This document shows, one piece after another, positions 1-11,200 of a stretch of 64,000 nt of DNA (position 1 is its first letter; every line of letters starts with the position of its first letter). The stretch is taken from NCBI RefSeq assembly GCF_964355755.1, contig NC_092677.1, positions 15,842,101-15,906,100 of the forward strand, given 5' to 3'. Source of the stretch: Antedon mediterranea (taxonomy: Eukaryota > Echinodermata > Crinoidea > Comatulida > Antedonidae). A program made the position numbers and the translations under genes. Under the pieces are notes generated by a model. It did no database searches and had not been told where the DNA came from. It saw only the letters and a list, made by a program, of their open reading frames with translations.

Positions 1-7
1 GATTCAG

Positions 8-130
8 ATGAAAGGTTTACAGCAATACCATAAAAATGGAGTACATTTTTTTAGATGCAACGAAAATGAACAAGAATTATCTGAGTTTTTGACTTTGAGG
101 TCTACTGCACAAATGCAGGATAAGTTTGTA
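8..130 (+). CDS. Possible internal coding exon at the left edge (gene unknown)
   Basis: A 123-nt stretch (41 codons) is open in one frame, follows an acceptor-like TTCAG at 3-7 and ends at a consensus donor GTAAGT at 131. The translation has a coding-like composition (FRCNENEQELSEF near the middle). The upstream part of the intron lies outside the window, so the acceptor cannot be judged. I do not recognise the protein. The open frame runs on past the donor and stops near 166, so this could be chance. Confidence 0.25.
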
Positions 131-469
131 GTAAGTACTTTGAAAGATGGTGTTCTCTTCTCTTAACTCACGAAAATGAGAACTTTCCGAACTTGTCTCA
201 TATGCAACATCAAAGAGGCCAACGAAAGAATGCTACTTTACATCAAAACTTTTTCCAAATGGCATCTAACAATTCAATTCAACATATGGTATAATACATA
301 AAAAAAAAAAAAAAGAAAAGATGAAGGAGAGAGGACCAAAACTGTTATCTAACGATTGACACATCAAACAAGTCGGCATAGATGAGCTCAGTGATCTGTC
401 ATACTTTATGCCTATCCTATCACATCAAACGTCAAAAATTCAGAATAATAATTCCTGGTCATTTTTGCG

Positions 470-1035
470 TTATGTGTCATTTATTTCGGTATAAAAATTA
501 GGTGCATTTATACCAATGTAAACCACATACAGTATGTTCACATAATTATGTCATTGTCAAAGGTTATAAATTGTATTTCCAGTCATTTTATGTGAAAATG
601 TTTCATTACTACAAATATAAATGTCTCTATTCTGAACAAAATGACACCAAAATCGATTGAAAATGATCAGTAGTTACTGAGATACAAATAATAGGTCAAA
701 GGTCAAACTGGAAGAAACGTCATTTCCGGTCATTTTTGGACGAAACTTTACATTAGAACAAATAGAAATATGTGGTTTGTGAACAATTTAACACCAGAAC
801 CAAGTCTCTACTGTTTATAGTTGCCAAGATATGAACACTTTTTGTTTTTATGGTGGCCATTTTGAAATCAAGATGGCCGCCATACCGGACGTTGGACACT
901 TGGCACCCCCCGATATTTTTAATCTATATACATCAAAGAAACTTTGTGGAAAGTTTCATGCTTTGGTAATAAAGTGCACAACTTGGCTATTTTTATGGCG
1001 TTAACTGCTCTACTATCAGGATTGCTTACAAGTCA
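470..1035. repeat. Dispersed repeat related to the 53-56 kb palindrome
   Basis: This AT-rich block has the phrases AGGTCAAAGGTCA-like, CATTTCCGGTCATTTTT and GAACAATTTAACACC in the same order as the arms of the large palindrome at 53243-55757, so it belongs to the same repeat family. It also holds a small inverted repeat around 862-886 (TGGCCATTTTGAAATC / AAGATGGCCGCC). There is no coding content. Confidence 0.5.
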
Positions 1036-2095
1036 GTGTTTAGGATTAATTTAAAAAAAATTAGAAAAGAAACATTTTACAAAGATGTGTGAATTGTTTT
1101 AATGATTGGCTGCGGATACAACAAAATACATAAATTTGTAACTTTTATTGTCGAAAGTAAACTTAAGTTGAGATTTAAAAAAGATTACAGTAGTCCACTA
1201 ACATGTCTTGTTTACTGTTGTCAGAGGGCATTAACATTGACAATTATAAACAAAAGGTAAAGACATAACAAAGTTAAATGTGAAACAGTTCCACCTGTTT
1301 ACAATGTAGTAATAGGTTCATGAATATATAAACCAGTATGAATTAACTTAAAGGCAGTTTCGTATGGGTAAACGGCTTGACTTCGTCAGTAATTATAATA
1401 ACAGATCAGCTGACTAAGTCAAGCTGACAAGCTAGACAAAAAATCTTAACGAAACTTTACCTATCAATATATATGACAGTTTATAGAGATTTCAATTGCT
1501 TTAAATTAATTAACTAATTACTGTACACATTTTACAAAATGTATGTAATGTTTTTCTCGGGTGCCTATCAGATGCACCCCGTTTTCTGGCCGATTCTTGT
1601 ACGGTATCATGTCTAGTAACGTCTAACATCCTGTAGTATCATGTCTGCTTTACATACCATAACATGTAACTAATAAATATTAATCAAAACCTCTTAATAA
1701 TTTCTCTCTAAACTACAGTATCCCATGGGATGAAGGTAGCCGTTAGATGTTTAACATAGCTAGACGTGATACCGCTCGAGTATTGGATATGTTTTTAGTG
1801 TACCAAAGTATTAATTAACAAAATAATATTACTTACTGATAAGAACAATGGGGTAATTAATTAAAATCATCAAATACAAGATAACTAACATAACATATTT
1901 TCACTATAATAAAAAATTGAATATAAATTTATTTGTTATATCAATTTGAAATTCATAAAATAGAAATTTTAATTAAAAATTAAACAATTGTATCTAAAAT
2001 TAACATTTTGTTCTATTAGTTTATTTTGGAATGGTACTAAATACTAAACTAAATTAACAAATGAATGTTTTTTTTTTGTTTTTATTTATGTAGCC
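1036..2095. other. Intergenic, no gene seen
   Basis: AT-rich sequence without a convincing exon. A short imperfect hairpin at about 1374-1425 (CTTGACTTCGTCAG against CTGACTAAGTCAAG) is the only structure seen. Confidence 0.5.
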
Positions 2096-2099
2096 TTAA

Positions 2100-2379
2100 A
2101 CTTGGTTCCCACTAGGAAGGGTTGGTCCATACAAACATCACTGTACTATAATATACAGTACTCCCAGCAGCGTGGTGTTTGTTAACCAAACATTTGATAA
2201 AAGCCAATTGGGCCATCAAAAATCAGTCAAAACCCTTTGATCTCCAGAGCTCAGCATCCTGTTGTTAAATTGCATTGCTTGTGGTCAGTACAGGCAGTCA
2301 AATCAATTTTCCGAACTACATACAGTATGTGATGTGCCGCAAACTTTATATCAATATACGATTAAGTGGGAACCAAGCT
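2100..2379. mobile_element. piggyBac-like MITE (TTAA family), old copy
   Basis: The left end reads TTAA then ACTTGGTTCCCACTAG; the right end is GTGGGAACCAAGCT, its inverted partner. The same terminal repeat bounds the intact copy at 45769-45947, which has TTAA on both sides. Here the right-hand TTAA has decayed to T's. Internally there is a roughly 45-bp segment (TTTGATCTCCAGAGCTCAG) that recurs at about 3928-3975. Non-autonomous, with no ORF. Confidence 0.6.
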
Positions 2380-3004
2380 TTTTTATTCATTAAAGGCCAG
2401 GTGCGGGCAAAAAATTTCTATTGATCATACATTCCAATAATTGTCGATCTATAGTTTTCCCTATGTTTCATAATTTTTGGAATTTTATTTGTGTTGCACA
2501 AGCTTGTTGAAAATAAGCACTTTCATATCAGTGGGGGTAGTTCAAATTACACAGTAAAATCTCTATTCTTTTGTACACAAATTTTGTAAATAGAGAGGCA
2601 CGTTATCAGATGACTAAATATAGGTAATATAACTTGAATATTACATTTCTGATATTTTTATTCAACTTCAGATTTTTATTTTCATGCTATAGCAAAAATT
2701 ATCCTCCGTATATCCACCATCTTTTTTCACCTTCTTGGGAGTCACCAGACATATGTTATTACATTAGGTTAACTACCTAACTACTGAAAAAAAAGTCTTC
2801 TTGGTTTTTATAGAAGAATTTTGCCAAATTTTTTATTTGACCATATTAAGGGAAATTCATATTTTTTCGTCTAGATTTCTGTTACAAATATTTTTTTTAT
2901 GTACAATTAATCATATATTATATTTAAATTCATGCCTGTACCTGAGCTTTAAATGAAGGGCCAGATACAAGTTTTTCTTCAGGGGAGCTTTAACATAAAA
3001 TATC

Positions 3005-3140
3005 AATAGTCTATCGGAAAAAGCTAAAGCTCTGTCTACACACTTATCAAACTGGGATGTGCTTAAATATGGTAGTGATATGCCCAAATATGCTAGTGAT
3101 ATAACATCATCATGTCCATATATAGGCACATCCACATTTG
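3005..3140. mobile_element. MITE, GCTCTGTCTACAC family, copy 1
   Basis: It begins AAAGCTCTGTCTACAC and carries the internal phrases of the family (GGTAGTGATATGCCCAAATATG, split by short gaps, then CATCATGTCCATATATAGG). The right terminal repeat is worn down to TTTGATAG. It lies just past the 3' end of DERL1. Better-preserved copies are at 21486-21633, 32108-32213, 34070-34180 and 36099-36242. Confidence 0.65.
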
Positions 3141-3295
3141 ATAGTCAAGAGAGCTTCATAAAAAGTAGTTTATAATGTAATTTGAGCTGTCAACAGGGGA
3201 GTATGTTCCCCAAGCGCAAACCCCTGGATCTACCCCTGAAATGTCTTCCAGATACCCCAGAAGAAACAAACTATAAGTTAACACTGTATGCTTGA

Positions 3296-6200
3296 CTAGT
3301 TTCCGCCCAATTGATTGCCCTGGCCCCATCGATGCCTTCCTCCTTGATCAGGTTGTGGTTGTCGTCTGCCTTGTGGTGCCATACCAAACCCTGCCACGCC
3401 TCCTTGGCGATTTGGAAAATATTTATACCTGCAAACAAAAATCAAATGATTTGCGATTTTCATTCAAATTAATATTATCATTATAATATTATAAGTAATT
3501 TATTCTGTATGATTTGTTTTTACCTTCAGAACAAACCTCATTAACAACAACTCCCTCCAGCATTTTTTATATTTATGATATACACTATACTGTATGTATA
3601 ATCATGCAATATACGCAATGAAATGAATAGTCACTTTGACGTTAGAAATTCAAATATTTAGCAGGAACAACACATAAAATAAATAACAAAAAAAGAAACA
3701 GAACAAAACTATTGTTTTAATAAGTATATCAAGAATTGAGCCATCTCATGATGCTTGGATTAGAAACAACAAATGAGGTATAATCAAGGTAATCTAACAA
3801 CAGGGCACTGAGCTCGCCTTGCCAAGATATGTCCTTTGATCTTATGTCTGGCTGCAACAAATACCAACAGTACTGTACTATGTACATAGTCTGTAAGAGG
3901 CGTGGAACTGATCGTCCATGTTGCAGCTACTTTGATCTCCAGAGCTCAGCAACCTGTTGTCAGATTGCCTTGGCATAATCAACAATTTTTTACTCACAGA
4001 AAGGCTGGTGTAGTTAGGAACTGCCGGCCACCAAAATCTTGTGGATATTTAAACATCAAAAAGAAGTAAAGGTGTCCAACAACAATTCCTATCAGCTCAC
4101 TGAATCCGCTGAAAGAAAAAGAACAAATTAGGTAATAGAATTTTTCAAGAATGAGCACCAGATTCTTGACACTGTATCTCCACAAATGTACCCACAAGAT
4201 ATTCCTTACAGCCCTAAGTCCAGTTAGAAAAGAAAAATAACAGCTATCTAGCAATCGGATTAACAGGGCAAATTTATAGGTCAAAAACATAGGCAAATTC
4301 TATAGTGTCAGATTCTACAAATTATACATTATTGAGAACTGGCTAGAATGAGATAAACTGCTTTTCTGTTTAGGCAGCATGCTTTCTTTTCCCGCAACTT
4401 CCTTTAATTTTGTACAATATATAAAATAGATGTTCCAGCTTTCTGTAAACATTTTGAGAACTTTTGCGATGCAACAGATCGCGTTGCTTATAACTGTTCT
4501 ACTGTACTCTGTGTCTAAAGTTGGAGCACTGCCTTTTTTAATTGCCCAGCCTCCCAGCCTAGCATTTGCCAATGATTTAAAACAAATACTGATTTGCATT
4601 CGTTGAATGGAGAAAATATTTCATTAGATGAAAAATTAACTGCTCTATTTTTAACTTGGCACCGCCTCGTTAAATATACAGTAGTCAATTTTTCAACTCA
4701 TGATATACTCTCACCATTCAACTCATATTCATTCATTAATACTACTTACGCTCCTCTGATGATCATGTTAAACGCTACCAGTACCCATGGTAAATACATC
4801 GCCTTGAATCTTGTACCAAACCAAAATGACACAATAGTGTCTCGGTTTAACTGACACCATACATACAACACACTGAGAACCATTGGATCCAAAAGTAACT
4901 AAAATGAATAATAATAAATGAACAACTTTTAAAAAATGTAATTAGAAGTATAATTAAACTAGAGGGTACTCCGAGAGTACAAACCTCCGCCTACTGTAAA
5001 ATTCCCCTACATAAAATGCCCCCTGAATATTTTTTTTAAACATTTTTTTTATTAGTTCTAAGTGTAAATATGTTAACTGCACACTACAAAGTTGTGGATG
5101 ACAGTGTGGTGTAATGGTTATGTATCCAGCCTCTCACAGTTGAGATCGCTGGTTCAAGTCCCACTGAGCTTTAGCTTTTTGTGGACCTTGATCTTTGACC
5201 CTGAACCTTCAAAATTTAACCACAATTATATGATGTGTCATTGATCATTGTGGCTAAGTTTGGTGAGAATCGGATAAAAACTGTGGTCTCTAGGCAGTAA
5301 AATAGTTTTTTGTTAGTTGTGACCCTGACGTATGACCTTTTCCCGTCAAATTCTAACTCGTCCAAGCTTTTGGGGCATAGATCATTGTTGCCAAATTTGG
5401 TGAGAATCGGATAAAAACTGTGGCCTCCAGGCTGTTCACAGACACACAAACACACAAACATACAGGGGTGAAAATAACCTCCTTGGCGGAGGTAATAACA
5501 TCATTTTTGATAAAAGGTAATTGATAAATAAATTGAATATATAAACTGTACAGTATATACTTTTTTAATATTTCAATTCTAATCTAATCAAAGTATTTTC
5601 TGTATTGCAACATCCAATCTAAAGTATATAATTTGGTGAATAAAATGTCCAAAAAAACTTACATATAATGGGACCATGAATCCTATGATCTAGAAAATAT
5701 GTTAGGAAGCTGAAAACTACAACAGTGGATCCTACAGGTATTTAAAAGTAAAAAAGAGGGACGCTTTTATGGGGAATGACCTGCTGATACCCTACCCACT
5801 GTACATATTCATCTTTCTTTTTAAAGATATATATGTTTAGTGCATGCAATATAGGCATTCTTTTTTCTGTATAATTTCTGTTTAAGGTCTTAGATATTGT
5901 ACACACAGGCATTTATAGCTAAAATACTGCACATCATTACATGTTATACTATGTAAAAACACATAATATGAGCGAGTTCTCAATTGTGTAACCTCTTATA
6001 TCATAGAGATATTCTATGCTTATACACAAGTATGAATTCATAAGGATCCATTCATAAGTATACACTCTCATCTGAAAAGGGGTTTTGCATTGGGATTCAA
6101 TAATTAAGTGGTTATTACTGTATACCTTTAATAATATTGTGAAGACTAGCAAGTATTAGTTTATAGATTATTCAATTCAATTCAATTCAATTAAAAAAAA

Positions 6201-7697
6201 AAGGTTATTTAAATATCACAAAAGAAAGGATACTACAAGAATTATCCAATTGAAGAGAAGCATAAAAAAATAATCTGCAGGCCTGCCATCAAATGTCCCT
6301 GTAAAATATAAAAAATAAATTAAAATAATAACAGAGTATGAAGGAATGAGACCAATTATGAGTCTGAGTGAGTGAGTGGCCGAGCCTGATTCAGTTCATG
6401 GCAGAGTATCCTCAAGGCCTTGCCATTTGAAAATTACAGGTGTGCTATGAATTTCACTCCTTAGCAAATTCCAGTGCACTATTGATGTGATGTTTGTATC
6501 TTGGTATGAAACATTAGAAATTTACCAAATTTAAATGTGCTGTAAATCGCATTACTCAAGGGCGTTTTAGGAGTGTGTTGGGCGAGTGATCACACTCCCA
6601 CTCCTCAAAAGACAAGGACTGATCCCCAAAATGTCCCCTAACGAGGGGTCACTAAATCATCACACAAAAGTACTGTACTTACCAGATTCTAATCTCACTG
6701 AGTAACTGTATAAAAAATACAACATTATAAGATAATGAAAACCAGTCATTGGTGTTATTGGATAGAAGAATAAGGCAGTTACAGGACGCCATATCTGTTG
6801 AAACAAGTAAACAATTGTCAGTGTATTCATGACATATGAAAACATAAGTGCATGTGTAATAAACTTGTAAATTCTATTAATAATTGTTTGTATTATACTG
6901 TAACTTTTATACAGATATTGACTGCTTAGAGGTTAAATATAAGATTTGACATCCCCGAGGGAATGATATTATGTTTGAGAGAATATATATTTCCCGAAGC
7001 GCCAGCTGAGGGAAATATATAATTCCCAAAAACTTAATATCATTCCCTCGGAATTCCATTTTCATCAATGTGCTAATTCCATATTCATTAATCCTACTGT
7101 TAGAATGATATTCTCCAAGACTGTTGATGATGAAAATGCAGTAGCTACTGTCTGTAGTATTAGTAAATCCTATTTCGTATGGTAATAGCGCATTTGCCAG
7201 GACTTGTATGACTTGTTGTAATTAGAACATGGTTGTATGTCCTGCATCTTATAATCTCAGAATTTGCTATGTACTAATGTCACAGCCATTGGAATGCATA
7301 TGAGCTAATTCAATGGTGATCAGGAGTGTTCTACAAGCACCATAAACATTTCTATTCGTGGTAGTTACAGTTCTGATGGGGGTAAAGAATGCAACTGAAA
7401 AAGTCTTACTTCTTTACACACTCCTACAGTAGCTAGGCCCTAGTTAGTAGGCCTAATAATTAAACCGATCCTACAGCCTTCAAAACATGCAAAACCAGTT
7501 AGTCTGGAAATAATTGTTAATAAATGGTTATATTTTACCTGAAATCTGTGAAATACAAGAGCATAATCTAAAACAAGATGCATTCCATTCACAATACCAA
7601 ACTTCGCAATCAAAGGTAATGCAACGGATCCTGTGAACCAATACCTCGTAATCTGAGGTATGCCACGATACCAATCTCCTATGTCGTTAGAAGCCAT
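3296..7697 (-). CDS. DERL1: Derlin-1, ER-associated degradation rhomboid pseudoprotease
   Basis: Seven exons on the minus strand, in coding order: 7697-7539, 6794-6683, 6298-6234, 5689-5663 (only 27 nt), 4898-4750, 4108-3998 and 3428-3296. All splice phases agree and give 251 aa, the length I recall for human Derlin-1. The start MASNDIGDWYRGIPQITRYW matches the family N-terminus. The WR motif (IWRP, residues 54-57) opens exon 2. The Derlin core LSVLYVWCQLNRD and FWFGTRFKA lies in exon 5, and the last membrane segments carry a GIVVG (GxxxG) motif in exon 6. The C-terminus RHRWGQGNQLGGN is an SHP box, which in this family binds p97/VCP. Known role: multipass ER membrane protein that helps retrotranslocate misfolded proteins. 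Introns hold a SINE (4960-5496) and a hairpin MITE (6953-7052). It shares a promoter region with TBC1D31. Confidence 0.96.
4960..5496 (+). mobile_element. tRNA-derived SINE with RTE-type 3' tail, in DERL1 intron 4
   Basis: The tRNA-like promoter is at about 5108-5160: an A-box-like GTGTGGTGTAATGGTTATG and a B-box-like GGTTCAAGTCCC. The body contains two copies of a phrase (GTGAGAATCGGATAAAAACT at about 5260 and 5401), an ACACACAAACACACAAACA stretch, and the tail GTGAAAATAACCTCC followed by TTGGCGGAGGTAATAA. That tail is typical of SINEs mobilised by RTE-clade LINEs. The leader at 4962-4990 (ACTCCGAGAGTACAAACCTC) is the usual left edge of such elements. It is antisense to DERL1. It is not a functional tRNA gene: the cloverleaf degenerates. 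Confidence 0.75.
6953..7052. repeat. 100-bp hairpin MITE in DERL1 intron 1
   Basis: CCGAGGGAATGATATTATG at the left is mirrored by AATATCATTCCCTCGG at the right. Inside, AATATATATTTCCC pairs with GGGAAATATATAATTCC. The whole segment folds into one stem with a short loop (GAAGCGCCAGCTGA). No target duplication is visible. Confidence 0.6.
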
Positions 7698-8240
7698 CTT
7701 CTTTGTTTTATTGCTTCTACTGTTGCTACAGCCTCGATATACTAGGCTAGGCCTAGGGCTCTAGAGTGTCCGACTCTCTGATGTGTTCCAGTCACGGGGA
7801 CTTGTTCCACTCTCTTCCACGACTGTTTTCGCAAACCGTACGGCCTAATAATAAGCTAGCTTACGCAAGCCTTTACTAATTGTTCTAAATATTTTACAAC
7901 TTTTGCTAATATGTTATGAACTATGAAATTATATTCTATGATATGATCATAACATAAGCTAGTTTATTCGTATAAAATTACTAAAAAAACACGACCAATT
8001 GTCTTTCAATGCGACGTATGCAAAAATCACGAAAGTCGACGTAGACTAGCAAGAGGTCAAAGGTTAGAAATTGTCACGGGTGACTGAACACAAAACTCTA
8101 AAATGTGATCACGTGGTATTAAAAGGCTACCATGATTGGGCATATTTTAGGTGGCATTGAGGGGCGGTGAGAGGGCGCTAAATTCAAAAACAAAAAAAAA
8201 TCCAGATTTGTTATGTTTTGCTAATTTTTCGTCACATAAA
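7698..8240. promoter_or_regulatory. Bidirectional promoter between DERL1 and TBC1D31
   Basis: The two ATGs are 543 bp apart and point away from each other, so both core promoters and 5' UTRs must lie here unless an upstream non-coding exon exists. The stretch has more CpG than the flanking introns (GTACGG, CGACGT, TCGACG, CACGTG). No clear TATA box is placed for either gene. Transcription start sites cannot be assigned from sequence alone. Confidence 0.7.
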
Positions 8241-11200
8241 ATGCAAAACCTTGACATTACAAAGAAGGAATCTGGAAAAATATGGCACAGAAAACCTTCT
8301 GCGTCTTATGAAGATGGGTATGGAATATTTAGATTAACATTTAAATTGGTTATTGTGTGCACCAAATAGTAATTAACTAGGCCTAGCTAGGCCCGCCTCT
8401 AGTTCTAGGCCTACCTTACCTAGGCCTGACTGACTGAGGGGCCTAGCTAGCCTAGCCTACATTTAGTCTTACTACTAGCTAGCCTAGTTAGTAGAGGGTA
8501 GGGGAATCTACCTACTTAGTTTAAGAGACAGAGTAGTGGAGTAGGCTAGACTGGCTAGGCCTGGGAATATATACGCAGGTATAACTAGATACGGCCTACT
8601 ACTAGGCCTAAGGCCTACTAGGGAGCCTAGTAAGTAGTAGTCTAGGCCTAGATGAATAATAGTAATACTAATAGAAGAAGTAGGCCTAGACTACTAGAGT
8701 GTAGAGAGAGAAGAACAATAATGGCTGACCTGACCGTTCAGGCCTAGGCCTAGTAGGATAACATCAACTGCACTTATAATACAAAAACATTCAAATTTAA
8801 AACAGAACTTACTTTACAAAGACCCATTTCTTTTCAGAGTGATTGTCAAGATTAGTCATGGCTCTCCTGGACCCTTTCTGTCACATACCCATAACATTCG
8901 CTTTCTACATGCGACATTTGACACCTCCGGAGACCGATTTGTGGCTGGTGATCACCAAGGAAATCTGATAGTCTTTGACCTCACAAGAAACAGGTATTGT
9001 AGCACGGTCGCTCATATGTCAATAGTTTTTGGGTGACAATGTATTAATATGAATGGCACCATCGACAGTATCACCAAATAATGACGTATTTATTCGAAAA
9101 AAACACCCCACCATGGCATTGTTTAGGAGAGTATTTAGGGGACGTTTATTCGAGGGATATCAAAATGCTTAGTAAATTGTAGAAAATGTCATTCTACTAC
9201 AAATAGAAATGTGTCCAATACAATATTATGTATATATGCATATGATGGGGCATCTATTTGAGAGGGGGGAATTTATTCATTATGATGTTCTATGGGGGAA
9301 GGAGCATGTAAGGAAGAAAATTTAGTTGAATGAAACTATCATGTTGGACTGTACTAGCAATCAGCAAAACTTTTTCTGCAAGTAAACACAGGTTTAAGTA
9401 TGTTGCATTGTTACAGAGCTTGATGTTTTGATTTGCGTTGAGGTTGCATTTTAAATGCGAACTTCTACAAGCATGGCGCTTAATTTATATACAGTATTTA
9501 CATATATTGGTAAGGAAAAAATTTAATTTATTTAATTTATTTCCAACGTAAAAATTTATTTGAGTACTATATTTAACCTAAACTAATCGTCGTTCTTAAT
9601 ATCTTGTATGACTCTCTAGAATAAATAGCTTTAGTTTGTTTATCAAAAATTTTCTTTACAGGTTTCAATTAGTTCAGAAAACTGGAAAATCATGTACATC
9701 ATTAGCATTCAAGTTGCGAAGAAAAACAGAAGTACTTGCTACGTTCGCAGACTACTCTATTAAATGCTATGATACTGGTCAGTGTGCATTAAATTCTATG
9801 ATACTGGTCAGTGTGCATTAAATTCTATGATACTGGTCAGTGTGCATTAAATGCTTTGATACTGGTCAGTGTGCATTAAATGCTATGATACTGGTCAGTG
9901 TGCATTAAATGCTATGATACTGGTCAGTGTGCATTAAATGCTATGATACTGGTCAGTGTGCATTAAATTCTATGATACTGGTCAGTGTGCATTAAATGCT
10001 TTGATACTGGTCAGTGTGCATTAAATGCTATGATACTGGTCAGTGTGCATTAAATGCTATGATACTGGTCAGTGTACATTAAATTCTATGATACTGGTCA
10101 GTGTGCATTAAATTCTATGATACTGGTCAGTGTGCATTAAATTCTATGATACTGGTCAGTGTGCATTAAATGCTTTGATACTGGTCAGTGTGCATTAAAT
10201 GCTATGATACTGGTCAGTGTGCATTAAATGCTATGATACTGGTCAGTGTGCATTAAATGCTATGATACTGGTCAATGTGCATTCACTTGAGAAGTTTAAA
10301 GCCAATTAATAAAATACAAATACCTCGGCCTGTATCTTATAAAAGTGTGTCTTCTTAAAGAATTTTGATTGGTCAATTTAATATCACATGCTGTGCATTA
10401 TTTTTTCTCATTTTGAAAATGTTGTTATGGTGAAAGATGCATGACGGTCCTATTTAATTGAACAGTCAATCCATCAAATTTTTATATTCTAGTATTGAAG
10501 CAGAATTATTTGATTGGTGTCCTACTGTTCATAGAATTTGGTATGTAAGATAGCTTTTTTGCACCTTAAATATAGTGTTTTTTTAAAAATGTGTACTGTC
10601 ATTCAGATACCAAAGAATTGGTAAGCTGGATGAAAGGTCACAGGACCGCCGTGCATTCGATTTCTGTTCACGGATCTGGACGTTATGCAATCACTACCTC
10701 TGCAGATGCGGCATTGCTTTGGGATCTTGATACGTTTACAAGGAAGAGAAAGCTAAATGTTAAAGATAATGTTGATATTGTGAAGGTAGGTATTACATTT
10801 TGTTAACTATCATCTTAAAAGTGGCTATGGAATCTGACAGCAACTCAACTTATTTCAACATATTTGTCACTACTTAGAGTTGCTGACATAAATCACCTTT
10901 AGTGAGCTAGAGGCAGTCTTGCTAAACATTGTCTCCTTTTTTTACATCGTAGAATTCTATCTTAATTAATAAAAAAATATTCAAAACTTCTATCAACTAA
11001 AAGAGTCAAAGAAAGTGAGGTACATTCTACAGTCGCCACATATGCTAATATTGTTACAATCCTTCAGGAAAACACCTCTAGACTTTTTCAGTTTTCTTTA
11101 CAGTAGGGAGCTCCACAAAATGTGTCTTCTGCCATAATTAGCTAGCGGCCTAAAGAATATTAATACATAGTATACAGTAGATAGCCTACTCTAGTTAGTA

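Noticed and set aside
5108-5160. tRNA gene
   Set aside because: A and B boxes are present, but the arms do not pair and a SINE body with an RTE-type tail follows.
9759-10280. Coding tandem repeat extending exon 3
   Set aside because: The 29-bp unit shifts frame and meets a stop at 9819-9821; only the first 19 nt are coding.
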